Below are positions 17,190 through 25,806 of a stretch of 33,508 nucleotides of DNA, piece by piece. Source of the DNA: Bacteroidales bacterium (GTDB lineage: Bacteria; Bacteroidota; Bacteroidia; Bacteroidales; Marinilabiliaceae); NCBI GenBank assembly GCA_022768325.1, contig JALEMI010000129.1:1-33508 (forward strand), written 5' to 3'. Within the stretch, counting starts at the first letter, position 1, and each line of letters opens with the position of its first letter. The notes beneath the pieces are model-generated. The model saw nothing but the letters and a program-made list of their open reading frames with translations, was not told the origin of the DNA and did not search any database. Made by a program: the position numbers and the translations under genes.

Positions 17190-17235
17190 TGAGAAAGAAA
17201 GCCCTCGGCGGAGGGGTGACCTTGCCGAGGGCTTT
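17190..17235 (-). terminator. Rho-independent terminator after frr
   Basis: Arms 17198-17209 and 17224-17235 are perfectly complementary over 12 bp (core GCCCTCGGC/GCCGAGGGC). On the minus strand the hairpin leads into CTTTCTTTCTC. It ends the frr transcript 26 nt after its stop codon. Confidence 0.85.
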
Positions 17236-17261
17236 GTGGTGTGTGGTGGACGCTGAGGAGG

Positions 17262-17825
17262 TTAGACTGTCATGATGTCTTTCTCCTTTGCGGCGTAGAG
17301 TTCGTCGACTTTCTTGATGAAGGAGTCGTGGACCTTTTGGATTTGGGCCTCTTTGTCTTTTTGCATATCCTCACCGAGGCCGTCCTTTTTGAGTTTCTTG
17401 ATGGACTCGATGGCATCGCGGCGGATGTTTCGGATTGCTACCTTGGCGTCTTCGGCAGTTCTCTTGGCCATCTTGGCGAGGTCGCGGCGACGCTCTTCGG
17501 TGAGTGGTGGAATCATGATTCGGATCATCTCGCCGTTGTTATCGGGGTTGAGGCCGAGGTTGGCGGCCATGATGGCTTTCTCGATGTGCGCGATCATGGA
17601 CTTTTCCCAGGGGCGGACGGCGATGGTGCGCGGGTCGGGTACGGAGACGTTGGCGACCTGGTTGAGAGGTGTGGGAGAGCCGAAGTAGTCGACTTTTATG
17701 TCGTCGAGGACGTGGGGGTTGGCCTTACCGGCCCTAATTTTGCCAAGCTCATAGTCAAGGTGCTCGATGGTCTTTCCCATCTGCTCGTTGGCATCGTCAA
17801 GGATGAGCTCAAGTTCTTCCTCCAT
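17262..17825 (-). CDS. frr: Ribosome recycling factor
   Basis: A 187-residue RRF that, with EF-G, splits the ribosome after termination. Typical blocks are HLDYELGKIRAGKANPHVLDDIKVDYFGSPTPLNQVANV at about 22-60, RTIAVRPWEKSMIAHIEKAI, and PPLTEERRRDLAKMAKR. Length is normal. In many bacteria frr follows pyrH; here a conserved gene of unknown function precedes it by 36 nt and probably shares its promoter. Confidence 0.98.
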   Translation of the reverse strand: MEEELELILDDANEQMGKTIEHLDYELGKIRAGKANPHVLDDIKVDYFGSPTPLNQVANVSVPDPRTIAVRPWEKSMIAHIEKAIMAANLGLNPDNNGEMIRIMIPPLTEERRRDLAKMAKRTAEDAKVAIRNIRRDAIESIKKLKKDGLGEDMQKDKEAQIQKVHDSFIKKVDELYAAKEKDIMTV

Positions 17826-17861
17826 GATAATAGTCTGTGTATGTAGTTGTTAGACGTTTAC

Positions 17862-18581
17862 TTAGATTTGGCCGAGCAAGAAGTCACGTTGTCTTTCTTG
17901 TGGGCGGTAGAAATAGACGAGGCCGTAGGATTGGCAGAGGTCTCTCTTCTCGTTGGTGTCGATGGGACCTACAGTCTCCTCGACTTCGTTCCATATTTTG
18001 AGGATCATCTCGTCGGCGCGTTCGCGTATCTCGTCGAGTCGCTCCTTGAATTTTTGGACGGTCAGGAGGAAGTCCTTGTGTGCGTTGTAGTTTTCTTCAA
18101 AGACTTGCAATTTGACCTTTACGAGCGCGATGGAGGGGTTGTAGATTCGGCATCGGCCTCCTTCGGCGATTCGACGCTCTTCGCCTTCGACGATGAGTTT
18201 TCCCCACTCGATGAGGGCCTTATCGGTTGCGAGGTCGGGGACGGAGTTGCCGCAGTCTTGAAGTCCGAGTGTTTTTCTTTCTTCGGGCTTAATCTCTCCA
18301 CGGGCAATGCACATATTGAACACTTGCACGAAGTGGGAGAGGAAGAGGCGTAGCGTCTTGCCCGACTCGGCAACTTGCTTGCTTGCGGCGATTTGCCTAT
18401 CGCGGCTTTCGAGGCATTGGCGGAGGGACTGGTCGAAGAGGGGGAGGAAAGACTCGAGTTCGAGAGCCGTCTTTTGCGAAAAAAGGAGTTCGGCCGGTGG
18501 GACGCTTCCCACCCGATCGACGGCGGCCTTGAGGGCTCTTAGTCTGGCCTGATCTGTATTTGGCAATCGACGGTACGGCAT
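17862..18581 (-). CDS. Conserved protein of unknown function upstream of frr
   Basis: A 239-residue soluble protein with no signal peptide or membrane segment. It starts MPYRRLPNTDQARLRALKAAV and is mostly helical and charged. The segment around 145-205 (FEENYNAHKDFLLTVQKFKERLDEIRERADEMILKIWNEVEE) looks like coiled coil. I recognise it only as a protein of Bacteroidales of unknown role, and no catalytic motif is visible. A good promoter lies just upstream and frr lies 36 nt downstream, so the two are probably co-transcribed. A link to translation is only an inference from this context. Confidence 0.85.
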   Translation of the reverse strand: MPYRRLPNTDQARLRALKAAVDRVGSVPPAELLFSQKTALELESFLPLFDQSLRQCLESRDRQIAASKQVAESGKTLRLFLSHFVQVFNMCIARGEIKPEERKTLGLQDCGNSVPDLATDKALIEWGKLIVEGEERRIAEGGRCRIYNPSIALVKVKLQVFEENYNAHKDFLLTVQKFKERLDEIRERADEMILKIWNEVEETVGPIDTNEKRDLCQSYGLVYFYRPQERQRDFLLGQI

Positions 18582-18601
18582 GGCATGGTTTTACCTTTGC
18601 G

Positions 18602-18632
18602 CGAAGGTAATCAATTGTAAATAAATGGCAAA
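18602..18632 (-). promoter_or_regulatory. Promoter for the unknown gene and frr
   Basis: On the minus strand TTTG (18632 to 18629) is followed after exactly 19 nt by TACCTTCG (18609 to 18602), one base from TAnnTTTG. The -7 element ends about 20 nt before the ATG, giving a very short leader. Confidence 0.6.
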
Positions 18633-18650
18633 GTAAGGGAGAGGGAATGA

Positions 18651-18708
18651 CGGCGAAGGGGGGCATTCGTTCGCCGTAGAGACCATGTAAGCGGTGGGGA
18701 TGCCGCTT
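18651..18708 (-). terminator. Two small hairpins after the mannose-1-phosphate guanylyltransferase gene
   Basis: AAGCGG/CCGCTT (18689-18694 with 18703-18708) and CGGCGAA/TTCGCCG (18651-18657 with 18670-18676) lie within 70 nt of the stop codon on the minus strand. Neither is followed by a good U run, so termination here is uncertain. Confidence 0.3.
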
Positions 18709-18717
18709 TATTGGGGG

Positions 18718-19797
18718 TTAGAAGTCCATTTCGGCCCTGACCTCGGAGGCGTAGCGCCATGCGGAGTCTGCTTTTGAGCGCGGGCAGATGAGGGTCATCT
18801 TGTTTTTGCGTATGACCATGTAGTCTTTGAGGCCGTCGACTACGAGGACCTCGTCTTTTGGCGCGTGGACGAGGCAACCTTCGGAGTTTTTGATGTAGGC
18901 GTTGCTATTGACGACGGCGTTTTGCTGTTGGTCTTTGGGGCATTGCTCGTAGATGGCGTTCCATGCGCCGATGTCGCTCCATGCGGCTTGGGTGAGGCAG
19001 ACGGACTCGTTGGTGGCTTTTTCGAGGACTGCGTAGTCGATGGAGATTGTCTCAACCTGTTCGTAGACATCCCTGATGGCTTCGCCCCAGCTTGAAATGG
19101 GGATGGTATCGAGAATGTCGAAGTTTTGCTGGAGGGATGGCATACACTTGCGCATTGCGTCCTCGATGACTTGGCGTCGCCATACGAAGACGCCTGAGTT
19201 CCAGCAGAAATCGCCGCATTCGTAGAAGGTGTTGGCCATCTCGGCATTGGGCTTCTCGGTGAAAGTCCGGACGTTGTGGACTGGGGAGGCGGGGTCGGAG
19301 TCGTCGTACTTGTCGCCAACCTGGATGTATCCGTAGGCCGTCTCGGGGCGGAAAGCCTTGACACCGATGGTCATGAGGGTATCGGAGTTTTGGGCGAGGC
19401 GGATGGACTGCGAGATGGAGTTGATGAAGACGTCGTTGTTGAGAATGACGTGGTCGGCCGGCGTCACGACCATTGTGGCATCGGGATCGACCTGCTTAAG
19501 GAACGCGGCTGCGAGAGCGATGGCTGCGGCAGTATTGCGCTTGAAGGGTTCAGCCAAAATGTTGGATAGGGGGACGTCGGGGAGCTGCTCGTGGACGAGG
19601 GGCGCGAAGTCTTGCAAGGTGACAAGGACAAACCTCTCGGGAGGGCAGATGGGTAGGAACCTGTTGTAGGTCAGCTGAAGCATGGTCTGACCCACCCCGA
19701 TCACGTCGAGAAACTGTTTGGGCTGGGCTGGGCGGCTAAGGGGCCAAAGTCTTGAGCCGATACCGCCGGCGAGGATTACGCAGTAGACGTTTGACAT
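18718..19797 (-). CDS. manC: Mannose-1-phosphate guanylyltransferase
   Basis: A 359-residue nucleotidyltransferase that makes GDP-mannose from mannose-1-phosphate and GTP, for surface glycans. The pyrophosphorylase signature is at 10-28 (LAGGIGSRLWPLSRPAQPKQF), with PADHVI near 115 and FTEKPN near 185. There is no phosphomannose isomerase domain at the C terminus, so this is the single-function form. A -7 element lies about 40 nt upstream. It is the only glycan gene here, so the pathway is not seen further. Confidence 0.94.
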   Translation of the reverse strand: MSNVYCVILAGGIGSRLWPLSRPAQPKQFLDVIGVGQTMLQLTYNRFLPICPPERFVLVTLQDFAPLVHEQLPDVPLSNILAEPFKRNTAAAIALAAAFLKQVDPDATMVVTPADHVILNNDVFINSISQSIRLAQNSDTLMTIGVKAFRPETAYGYIQVGDKYDDSDPASPVHNVRTFTEKPNAEMANTFYECGDFCWNSGVFVWRRQVIEDAMRKCMPSLQQNFDILDTIPISSWGEAIRDVYEQVETISIDYAVLEKATNESVCLTQAAWSDIGAWNAIYEQCPKDQQQNAVVNSNAYIKNSEGCLVHAPKDEVLVVDGLKDYMVIRKNKMTLICPRSKADSAWRYASEVRAEMDF

Positions 19798-19834
19798 TTT
19801 GGGCTGAAATGTGAAATGATGTGCTATGAACGCA

Positions 19835-19842
19835 CAAATATA
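19835..19842 (-). promoter_or_regulatory. Putative -7 element for manC
   Basis: TATATTTG on the minus strand is an exact TAnnTTTG match, 38 nt upstream of the manC ATG. No TTTG is found at the expected distance. Confidence 0.45.
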
Positions 19843-19853
19843 CTAAAAAGTGT

Positions 19854-20888
19854 TCACTTTCTTACGGGTCTTATCGGTAGTCTCCACATCTTATTAGTTC
19901 TTGCGACAGAGCCAGAATTTGCCGTGCCGTCGACGAGTTGGAGGCAATAGGCCTTGCCGTCGTCATCGCCTTGCTCGCCTGACCAAAGCATGAAGGCAGT
20001 GTTCTCTTGCGCCACTTGGCCAGAATTGTTGATATAGCCTGCGAAGGGGATGAAGATGTAGTATTGGGCACGGTCGTTGATGCCGTAGACGCGGTAGCCA
20101 GGGAAGCCGTGCTCGATGTCCTTCACCCACGTGCAATTGTTGATGAGTTCGAGCATCTGGGCACTGGTGGGGCTTGCCCAACCGTCGGGAAGCTCAGCGG
20201 AGACGGGGTCGGAATCGGTGCCAATGATGTCAGTTTTGGGCAGTTGGGCGATGCTTGTGGCAATTGCGAGGCGAGTTGTATCGCCGTAGTGGTAATAGAC
20301 GCCGGACTGGTAGGAGCGTGTTGCGCCGAGGTTTGTGGAGGCCCACTTGACGGAGAGACCGAGGTCGACAGCTTCGGCGGAGAAGGTGTAAGGGGGAGTT
20401 GTTGAGAAGGCGAGTTCCTCGCCGTAGGCGTAGGTCTTATCGTTGAAAAAGAAGTAGGCCCTGTAACGGTATTTGGTGTTTGGGACGAGGTCCGGAATGG
20501 TAACGTAGGCGATTCCGAAGCGGTCGAAGTTGGAGGGGTTGACGTAGAACTCTTGGCAACCTTGGCCGTAGTTGAGCTCATCGTCGGGGAAATCGGAGAA
20601 GATGATGGCAATACGGGCGTTGGAGAAGGCTTCGGGATCGTAATTGACGCGGAAGGGAATCATTACGGATGTTGGGGTGATATTGAGGGCGTCGCCCGTC
20701 ACCACGAGCACGGAATCGTTGGCCATGAGCTTATCCGTGGCATCCTTTACGGGATCGGAGGGGGTTGGGTCGACTTTGGTTGTGTCGTTGGATGGGGAAG
20801 GGGAATCGTCGTCGTCGGAGCAAGAATAAAAGAGGGGGAGGGAGATGAGTAGGGAGAGAGTTGCAAGTGTTTGGAATACAGATTTCAT
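19854..20888 (-). CDS. Surface lipoprotein with Fn3-like and VDLGLSVKWA domains
   Basis: A 344-residue lipoprotein. The start at 20888 gives a signal peptide MKSVFQTLATLSLLISLPLFYSC with lipobox cysteine C23, followed by an acidic SDDDD stretch. Such acidic residues after the cysteine are linked to surface export of lipoproteins in Bacteroidota. A fibronectin type III-like part (about 60-165) ends with NTKYRYRAYFFFNDKTYAYGEELAFST. The second domain opens with AEAVDLGLSVKWASTNLGA, a common motif in Bacteroidales surface proteins, and ends in SGSVARTNKMWRLPIRPV. Exact role unknown. It directly follows the gldN terminator with only 36 nt between, so some expression may come from read-through. 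Confidence 0.85.
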   Translation of the reverse strand: MKSVFQTLATLSLLISLPLFYSCSDDDDSPSPSNDTTKVDPTPSDPVKDATDKLMANDSVLVVTGDALNITPTSVMIPFRVNYDPEAFSNARIAIIFSDFPDDELNYGQGCQEFYVNPSNFDRFGIAYVTIPDLVPNTKYRYRAYFFFNDKTYAYGEELAFSTTPPYTFSAEAVDLGLSVKWASTNLGATRSYQSGVYYHYGDTTRLAIATSIAQLPKTDIIGTDSDPVSAELPDGWASPTSAQMLELINNCTWVKDIEHGFPGYRVYGINDRAQYYIFIPFAGYINNSGQVAQENTAFMLWSGEQGDDDGKAYCLQLVDGTANSGSVARTNKMWRLPIRPVRK

Positions 20889-20924
20889 GTTATTGGATGA
20901 TTGTAATAATGGGTGTTGGCGGGT

Positions 20925-20958
20925 GAAAAAAGGGGGAATCGTTGATAACGACTCCCCC
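20925..20958 (-). terminator. Strong terminator after gldN
   Basis: On the minus strand GGGGGA-GTCGTT pairs with AACGAT-TCCCCC around a 3-nt loop (one mismatch), then TTTTTT follows. It lies 27 nt after the gldN stop and closes the porP-gldKLMN operon. Confidence 0.92.
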
Positions 20959-20985
20959 TTGAAGATAGGGTCACTACGAGAGTGA

Positions 20986-21864
20986 TTAGAAAGCCCACAT
21001 ATCGTGCTCCTTTTGGAATATGGAGTTCTCGATGCGTTGCGCCTCGATGTTGCTTGCCATACCCTTGGCGTAGGAGGTGATGATACGGTTGTTGTAGACG
21101 TTGGACTCCTTGTAGATGTAGCTACCGAATTGACGAGCTTGCAGTCTGTCGTGGAGAGAGGAACGCATGGCGTCGTTGGAGAACGAGTATGCCTCTTGCT
21201 TAGCGAGGAATCTCTCAGCTGCGGGGTAGTAGACCCAGAAGAGAAGTTTCTGGTCGAGACGCGTACCTTCCTCGTTCTTGGCGAGGACGATAGGGCAGAG
21301 ACCAAGAATCTTGCACTTGAGCGCGGAGTACCGGCTATCGAAGAACCAGACTTCCTTTACCATGACCTTCTTGACGAGGTCGGTTGGGAGGCTCTTGACG
21401 TCGTAGACGAACTTGGTGACAGACTCTCCTGTCTCGGGGTCAACGGAGACAGTGGAATCGACAGGCTCAGCACCGAGCTTTTGGTATGCATCGTTAACGG
21501 TGATTGTTGACTCGAACTCGTTGTCGTTGTTGGGGTTGTAGGCTTCGAGTTCGCCGGTAGCGATTGCATCGATTAAAGTTCTGATGAGAGAGCGACGCTC
21601 GTCGACGGTATTGGTCGGGTAGTAAAGATAGAGGTTTTGCTTCTCACGGAGATCAATGATACGCCAGATGGTCTTGGCCCAAAGGACATTGGCCTCACGG
21701 ACATAGGCTGGCTGCAAATGCCTCTTATTCTTGATATGTTGCTTGGCGACAATACCGTCAACAACGTTGTTCTCAGAGGTCTCGCCGACATCTTCAGTTA
21801 CATCGTCTTGAGCGAGAACTGGCATTGAGAAAACCAGAGCCAGAAGCAAAAACAACTTCTTCAT
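20986..21864 (-). CDS. gldN: Type IX secretion ring protein GldN (PorN)
   Basis: A 292-residue periplasmic protein with a clear signal peptide, MKKLFLLLALVFSMPVLA, cleaved before Q19. The mature protein has the GldN pattern: HLQPAYVREANVLWAKTIWRIIDLREKQNLYLYYP, then KVMVKEVWFFD, and RIITSYAKGMASNIEAQRIENSIFQKEHDMWAF at the end. GldN and GldK form the ring under the outer membrane in the type IX secretion system. It is the last gene of the operon, 21 nt after gldM, and is followed by a strong terminator. Confidence 0.96.
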   Translation of the reverse strand: MKKLFLLLALVFSMPVLAQDDVTEDVGETSENNVVDGIVAKQHIKNKRHLQPAYVREANVLWAKTIWRIIDLREKQNLYLYYPTNTVDERRSLIRTLIDAIATGELEAYNPNNDNEFESTITVNDAYQKLGAEPVDSTVSVDPETGESVTKFVYDVKSLPTDLVKKVMVKEVWFFDSRYSALKCKILGLCPIVLAKNEEGTRLDQKLLFWVYYPAAERFLAKQEAYSFSNDAMRSSLHDRLQARQFGSYIYKESNVYNNRIITSYAKGMASNIEAQRIENSIFQKEHDMWAF

Positions 21865-21885
21865 ACCTTGATAGGAGTGGATAGA

Positions 21886-23451
21886 TTACTGCATTTTAAG
21901 AGTGACACCGTTGAGCGAACGCTCGCGGCCGTCAGGACCTTTAGCTTTGACAGACTCGACGTAAATACGACCGTTGCGAGAGACGCCTTTGACGAGGTCG
22001 GCAGCGTTCTTGGTGAGCTTGCTGCCGCTCTTGACAGTCTCAGAGACAAGGAAGCCGTTCTTGGTCGTGGAGACTACGAAAGAGGTAACTTGGAAAGAGA
22101 CATCGAAGACGAAGTTCTTGAGTTCGGCCTTGACTTCGAAATTGTTGACTGAGTTGCGGGTGATGTTGCCCTTGTTGGAGCCCACAACGGTTACAACAGG
22201 GTCAGGAACATCGTAGACGCGGAACTTCTTGGAACCGAAGCTTTGGGTCTTGCCTTCACTTTTAGCGGAGACGTTAATGCTAATTTCGCTGGCAGAACCG
22301 GGCTTGACAACGTAGCCATTTCCGCCTCTTGTCATATTACCGCCACTGCAGCCTACAATGAGATCGGAAGGGGATACGCCAGCGACAGATACCTCGATTG
22401 GGTTGTCGAGACCACGATACATTGCGTTCATCTTGGTAGCTGAGACGACGAGGCTTGGGGCACCGACTTCGTAGGAGGCCTTAACGTCGTAGTCGACGAG
22501 ATTGCCAGTTACAGGGTCGGGGACTTGGAGCTTAGCCTCGTAGTTCTTCATACCGACGGAGGAGGCGGAGGCAACGTACTTGCCACGACCACCCTCGACG
22601 GGGAGGTTTTGACCACCGACGGAGACGATAGGCTGCATGGTGTCGTCGTAAGCGGCGAGCATAATATCAGCCTTGTACTGGCCGCCCTGGATGACATATT
22701 GCGACTCAGGGATTACAAGAGGAACGAGGACGTTGAACTTGTAGGAAGCGGCGTCGATGGACTTGTAGAGATAGTTGACGACATCGGTCTCGACGTTACG
22801 CACGTTGCTCTGGATAGCAGAGAGGAGACCCATGGTAGCAGCGAGAGGGAGGTGCTCAAACATACGACCGCCCCATTCGTTCATGGTGACAGGGGTAGCG
22901 TCGGCTGGAGGAGCATCGATAGCGACACCGATTGCATGGATAAGCATGGTATCGACTGGGAGCGCAGTGTCGGCCTGAGCGGCGCTGAGCATTGCGGACT
23001 TGTAGGCGAGGAGCGCATCGCGGAACTCGTAGAGACGCTTGCCGCCGCTCTCGACCATCATGACCTGACCGGCCTTATCCTGGTCGCTCTTGTTGAGGTA
23101 GTTCTCAGGCGTAGAGCCCGAATCCTTACCGTCGGCGACATCGATCATGATTTGCTTGAGGGACTGGATGTAATTGACAAGCGAATCGGACTTAGTCTTA
23201 ACGTCGAGCGCGAGTTGGTATTTTGGCTTAACCCTTTCGGCGTTTTGTTCAGCCTTAGCTTCGAAATTGTAGTATGACAGTCCAAGCTTTTCCTCAGTTG
23301 CACGTTTCTGGTTGCGGATGCTCTGATCGACGAGGTCGAAAGCGTTGAGCAGGTCGCCAGAGACGTTGAGGGCGAGCATGGCGGTCAGCATGAGGTACAT
23401 CATGCCGATCATCTTCTGTCTTGGGGTTTCCGGACAGTTACCACCACTCAT
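21886..23451 (-). CDS. gldM: Type IX secretion motor protein GldM (PorM)
   Basis: A 521-residue inner-membrane protein with a single N-terminal membrane helix (about 14-32, in PRQKMIGMMYLMLTAMLALNV) and a long periplasmic part made of several beta domains. The start MSGGNCPETPRQKMIGMMYLMLTAMLALNVSGDLLNAF is diagnostic. With GldL it forms the proton-driven rotary motor that energises type IX secretion, passing torque to the GldK-GldN ring. It lies 63 nt after gldL and 21 nt before gldN. Length is normal for the family. Confidence 0.97.
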   Translation of the reverse strand: MSGGNCPETPRQKMIGMMYLMLTAMLALNVSGDLLNAFDLVDQSIRNQKRATEEKLGLSYYNFEAKAEQNAERVKPKYQLALDVKTKSDSLVNYIQSLKQIMIDVADGKDSGSTPENYLNKSDQDKAGQVMMVESGGKRLYEFRDALLAYKSAMLSAAQADTALPVDTMLIHAIGVAIDAPPADATPVTMNEWGGRMFEHLPLAATMGLLSAIQSNVRNVETDVVNYLYKSIDAASYKFNVLVPLVIPESQYVIQGGQYKADIMLAAYDDTMQPIVSVGGQNLPVEGGRGKYVASASSVGMKNYEAKLQVPDPVTGNLVDYDVKASYEVGAPSLVVSATKMNAMYRGLDNPIEVSVAGVSPSDLIVGCSGGNMTRGGNGYVVKPGSASEISINVSAKSEGKTQSFGSKKFRVYDVPDPVVTVVGSNKGNITRNSVNNFEVKAELKNFVFDVSFQVTSFVVSTTKNGFLVSETVKSGSKLTKNAADLVKGVSRNGRIYVESVKAKGPDGRERSLNGVTLKMQ

Positions 23452-23514
23452 TATCTATGGGAATTTTTTGTGTTCAACAAAGAGTCAGTAAAAAGGAAGC
23501 GTTACTCAACTTGA

Positions 23515-24357
23515 TTATCGGCGGATAGCGCTGAGCATATTGCCGTAGATGTTGTTGAGTTCGCCGACTGTTTTGCTGAGGCTTGCGATTTGTTGGCGGT
23601 ACTCCTTGACACCCTCGACGGAAGCGGCGATCTCTTGGGAGATTGTGGAGAGGCCGACAGCGACGTTCTTGGTGGAATCGAGCTGCTTGTTGAGGCCGTC
23701 GAGTTGCTTGTTGTAAGCTTCGGTTACAGCGGCCATGTTGCTGCCGAGTTTGGAAGATGCCTCGGCCTGGGTAGCGAAAGCTGTGTTGAGCTTGGAGAAA
23801 GAAGAGGCGAACTTGCCGCCCTCGGTCTCCATGGTAGCGGCGAACTTGTTGCCAGCCTCGGTGACGCTGCTTTGAGCGGCGGAGAGTTTGTTGAGCTGGT
23901 CGGAAGCTGCCTTAACGTTCTTGATATATGACTCGGTAGCAGAAGAAGCGCCAGAGAGGTCAGAAAGCTCAGAAGTGGTGTTGGCGAGTTTCTTGACGCC
24001 GTCGGCGAGCCTGTCAACAGTGGACTGGTCGATAGCACCTGTGGCAACGAGCGTAGAGAGGGTGTCGGGACCATTGGAAGAGCCACCTTTGCTGCCATGA
24101 CCGCGGTCGACGGGTTCGAGACCTGCGAGCTCTGGGTAGACGAGGCTCCAGTCTGGTGTCTCATGAGGTGGCTCGAAAGACGAGAGCGCGAAGATGATAG
24201 CCTCGACACCGAGACCTGCGACAAGCATGACGGAGGCGCCGGGGAGGTGGAGAATCTTGAAGAGCGCACCAATGATAGCGACGGCAGCACCGAAGCCGTA
24301 GACGTAACCCATGAATTTTTTGTAGGCAGGGCTTGTGACTAATTCAGTTAGAGTCAT
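23515..24357 (-). CDS. gldL: Type IX secretion motor protein GldL (PorL)
   Basis: A 280-residue inner-membrane protein with two membrane helices (about 16-36 and 42-60) joined by a short loop (FKILHLPGA), then a long helical cytoplasmic tail. E52 lies inside the second helix (GLGVEAIIFAL), where the family carries the glutamate of the proton path. The assignment to that residue is by position only. The tail (about 100-275) is rich in A, S, T and N and looks like coiled coil. It partners GldM in the motor. It lies 78 nt after gldK. Confidence 0.96.
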   Translation of the reverse strand: MTLTELVTSPAYKKFMGYVYGFGAAVAIIGALFKILHLPGASVMLVAGLGVEAIIFALSSFEPPHETPDWSLVYPELAGLEPVDRGHGSKGGSSNGPDTLSTLVATGAIDQSTVDRLADGVKKLANTTSELSDLSGASSATESYIKNVKAASDQLNKLSAAQSSVTEAGNKFAATMETEGGKFASSFSKLNTAFATQAEASSKLGSNMAAVTEAYNKQLDGLNKQLDSTKNVAVGLSTISQEIAASVEGVKEYRQQIASLSKTVGELNNIYGNMLSAIRR

Positions 24358-24435
24358 AAGATTTAGAGTATAGAGTTAATGTTTATTCCTTAGGGAATTG
24401 ATCATAGCATTATTACGGAGAGATTTAAAAAATGT

Positions 24436-25782
24436 TTACTCTCCGATGTAATCGCGGACGCAACGGAAGCCTATGAAGCAAGAAGAGCTGTCTTGATACT
24501 CGTAGTTGCGGGTACCGCATTGGAGGTAATAGGCGATATCCTTCCAAGAGCCGCCACGGATGACCTTACGCTTCATGACGATTGGGTCGTCGGGGAGAGC
24601 GTTGTATTTGTAGTCGGGGTTCATATCGTGGGTGTAGAGGTAGGAGGACTCGTCGTAGGCGGAGGAGGTCCACTCGGAGACATTGCCGGCCATGTCGAAG
24701 AGACCGTACTCGTTGGGAGCGAAAGAGGAGACGGCGGAAGTAGTGACAGAGCCGTCGTCGGTGTAGCGGCCGCGGAGAGGCTTGAAGTTAGCGACGAAGC
24801 AGCCACGGTTGTTACGGGTGTAGTAGCCGCCCCAAGGGTAGATAGCGCTCTCGAGACCGCCACGGGAAGCGTATTCCCACTCGGCTTCTGTCGGGAGGCG
24901 GTAGTCCATGGCCATTGGCTGATGCTCCTTGCGGAGGTAGTTGTTGAGGAGGTTGGAACGCCAGATGCAGAAAGCGGTGGCTTGCTTCCAGTTGACACCT
25001 ACGACTGGGTAGGTATCGTAGCCCGGGTGCCAGAAGTACATACGAGCCTGAGGCTCATTGTAGGAGTAGGTGAAGTTTTGAATCCAGCAGAGGGTATCGG
25101 GGTAGACCCAGACCTTATCGTGCATGATGAAGCCCTTACGGCCCTCCTCTTCGAGATTCTTGGCCTCGCCGTTGATGTCGTAGACCGTGCCGTGGTACTT
25201 GCCGTTCTCGCCGTCGTTGGGATCGAAGCGGTTGCTGAGCTTGGCGGCCTGTTGGAGGTCGACCCAGTCGTAGGAGTATTGCCACTTACGGTTGTCGAAC
25301 TGCTTCTCGCCGAAGAAACGCTCCTCTTGCTCATAGTAGAGGAAAGCGAGCGCGTCTTGGTTATCCGGCTCCTTCCAGTCGAGCTCGGTCTCCCAGTTGA
25401 TGAGGGGGATGTCGAGCTGATTGCCCTGCTTATCCTCAGTGATGAGGAAATCCTCATTACCAGCCTCGCCGAGAGCCTTGCGAGCGAGAGAATCGCGGAC
25501 CCAGTTGACGAACTGTCGGTACTCGGAGTTAGTTATCTCAGTATTGTCCATCCAGAAAGAGCGCACGGTGACGGTCTTGGTGATGGCATTAGAGAGTCCA
25601 GCGACATCTTCTTCGTTTTGGCCCATGTTGAAGCTACCTTGCGGCACGAAGACCATGCCGTAGGGGTCGGGCTCGTAGAACTGCGCATTACGCTCAACAC
25701 CGACGAGTTCTCCGCCAGTGGTTCCAGCACAGCCGGTGATAGTCATCAGGGCTACGGCATAAAACGCTGCGTTTCTTATCAT
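24436..25782 (-). CDS. gldK: Type IX secretion lipoprotein GldK (PorK)
   Basis: A 448-residue outer-membrane lipoprotein. The lipobox is TITGC with C18. A formylglycine-generating-enzyme-like (SUMF/FGE) domain fills most of it: MVFVPQGSFNMGQNE, SFWMDNTEITNSEYRQFVNW, PVVGVNWKQATAFCIW, RLPTEAEWEYASRGG, NVSEWTSSAYD, VIRGGSWKD and SCFIGFRCVRD. In GldK this fold is structural, in the ring with GldN, rather than catalytic. The gene is second in the operon, 24 nt after the PorP/SprF-like gene. Confidence 0.96.
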   Translation of the reverse strand: MIRNAAFYAVALMTITGCAGTTGGELVGVERNAQFYEPDPYGMVFVPQGSFNMGQNEEDVAGLSNAITKTVTVRSFWMDNTEITNSEYRQFVNWVRDSLARKALGEAGNEDFLITEDKQGNQLDIPLINWETELDWKEPDNQDALAFLYYEQEERFFGEKQFDNRKWQYSYDWVDLQQAAKLSNRFDPNDGENGKYHGTVYDINGEAKNLEEEGRKGFIMHDKVWVYPDTLCWIQNFTYSYNEPQARMYFWHPGYDTYPVVGVNWKQATAFCIWRSNLLNNYLRKEHQPMAMDYRLPTEAEWEYASRGGLESAIYPWGGYYTRNNRGCFVANFKPLRGRYTDDGSVTTSAVSSFAPNEYGLFDMAGNVSEWTSSAYDESSYLYTHDMNPDYKYNALPDDPIVMKRKVIRGGSWKDIAYYLQCGTRNYEYQDSSSCFIGFRCVRDYIGE

Positions 25783-25806
25783 ATGATTGAAATGTGTGTG
25801 TCTCAG

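Noticed and set aside
20889-21305. Upstream extension of the lipoprotein gene (frame open to 21305)
   Set aside because: The extension overlaps gldN out of frame and crosses the strong terminator; the ATG at 20888 gives an exact lipoprotein signal peptide.
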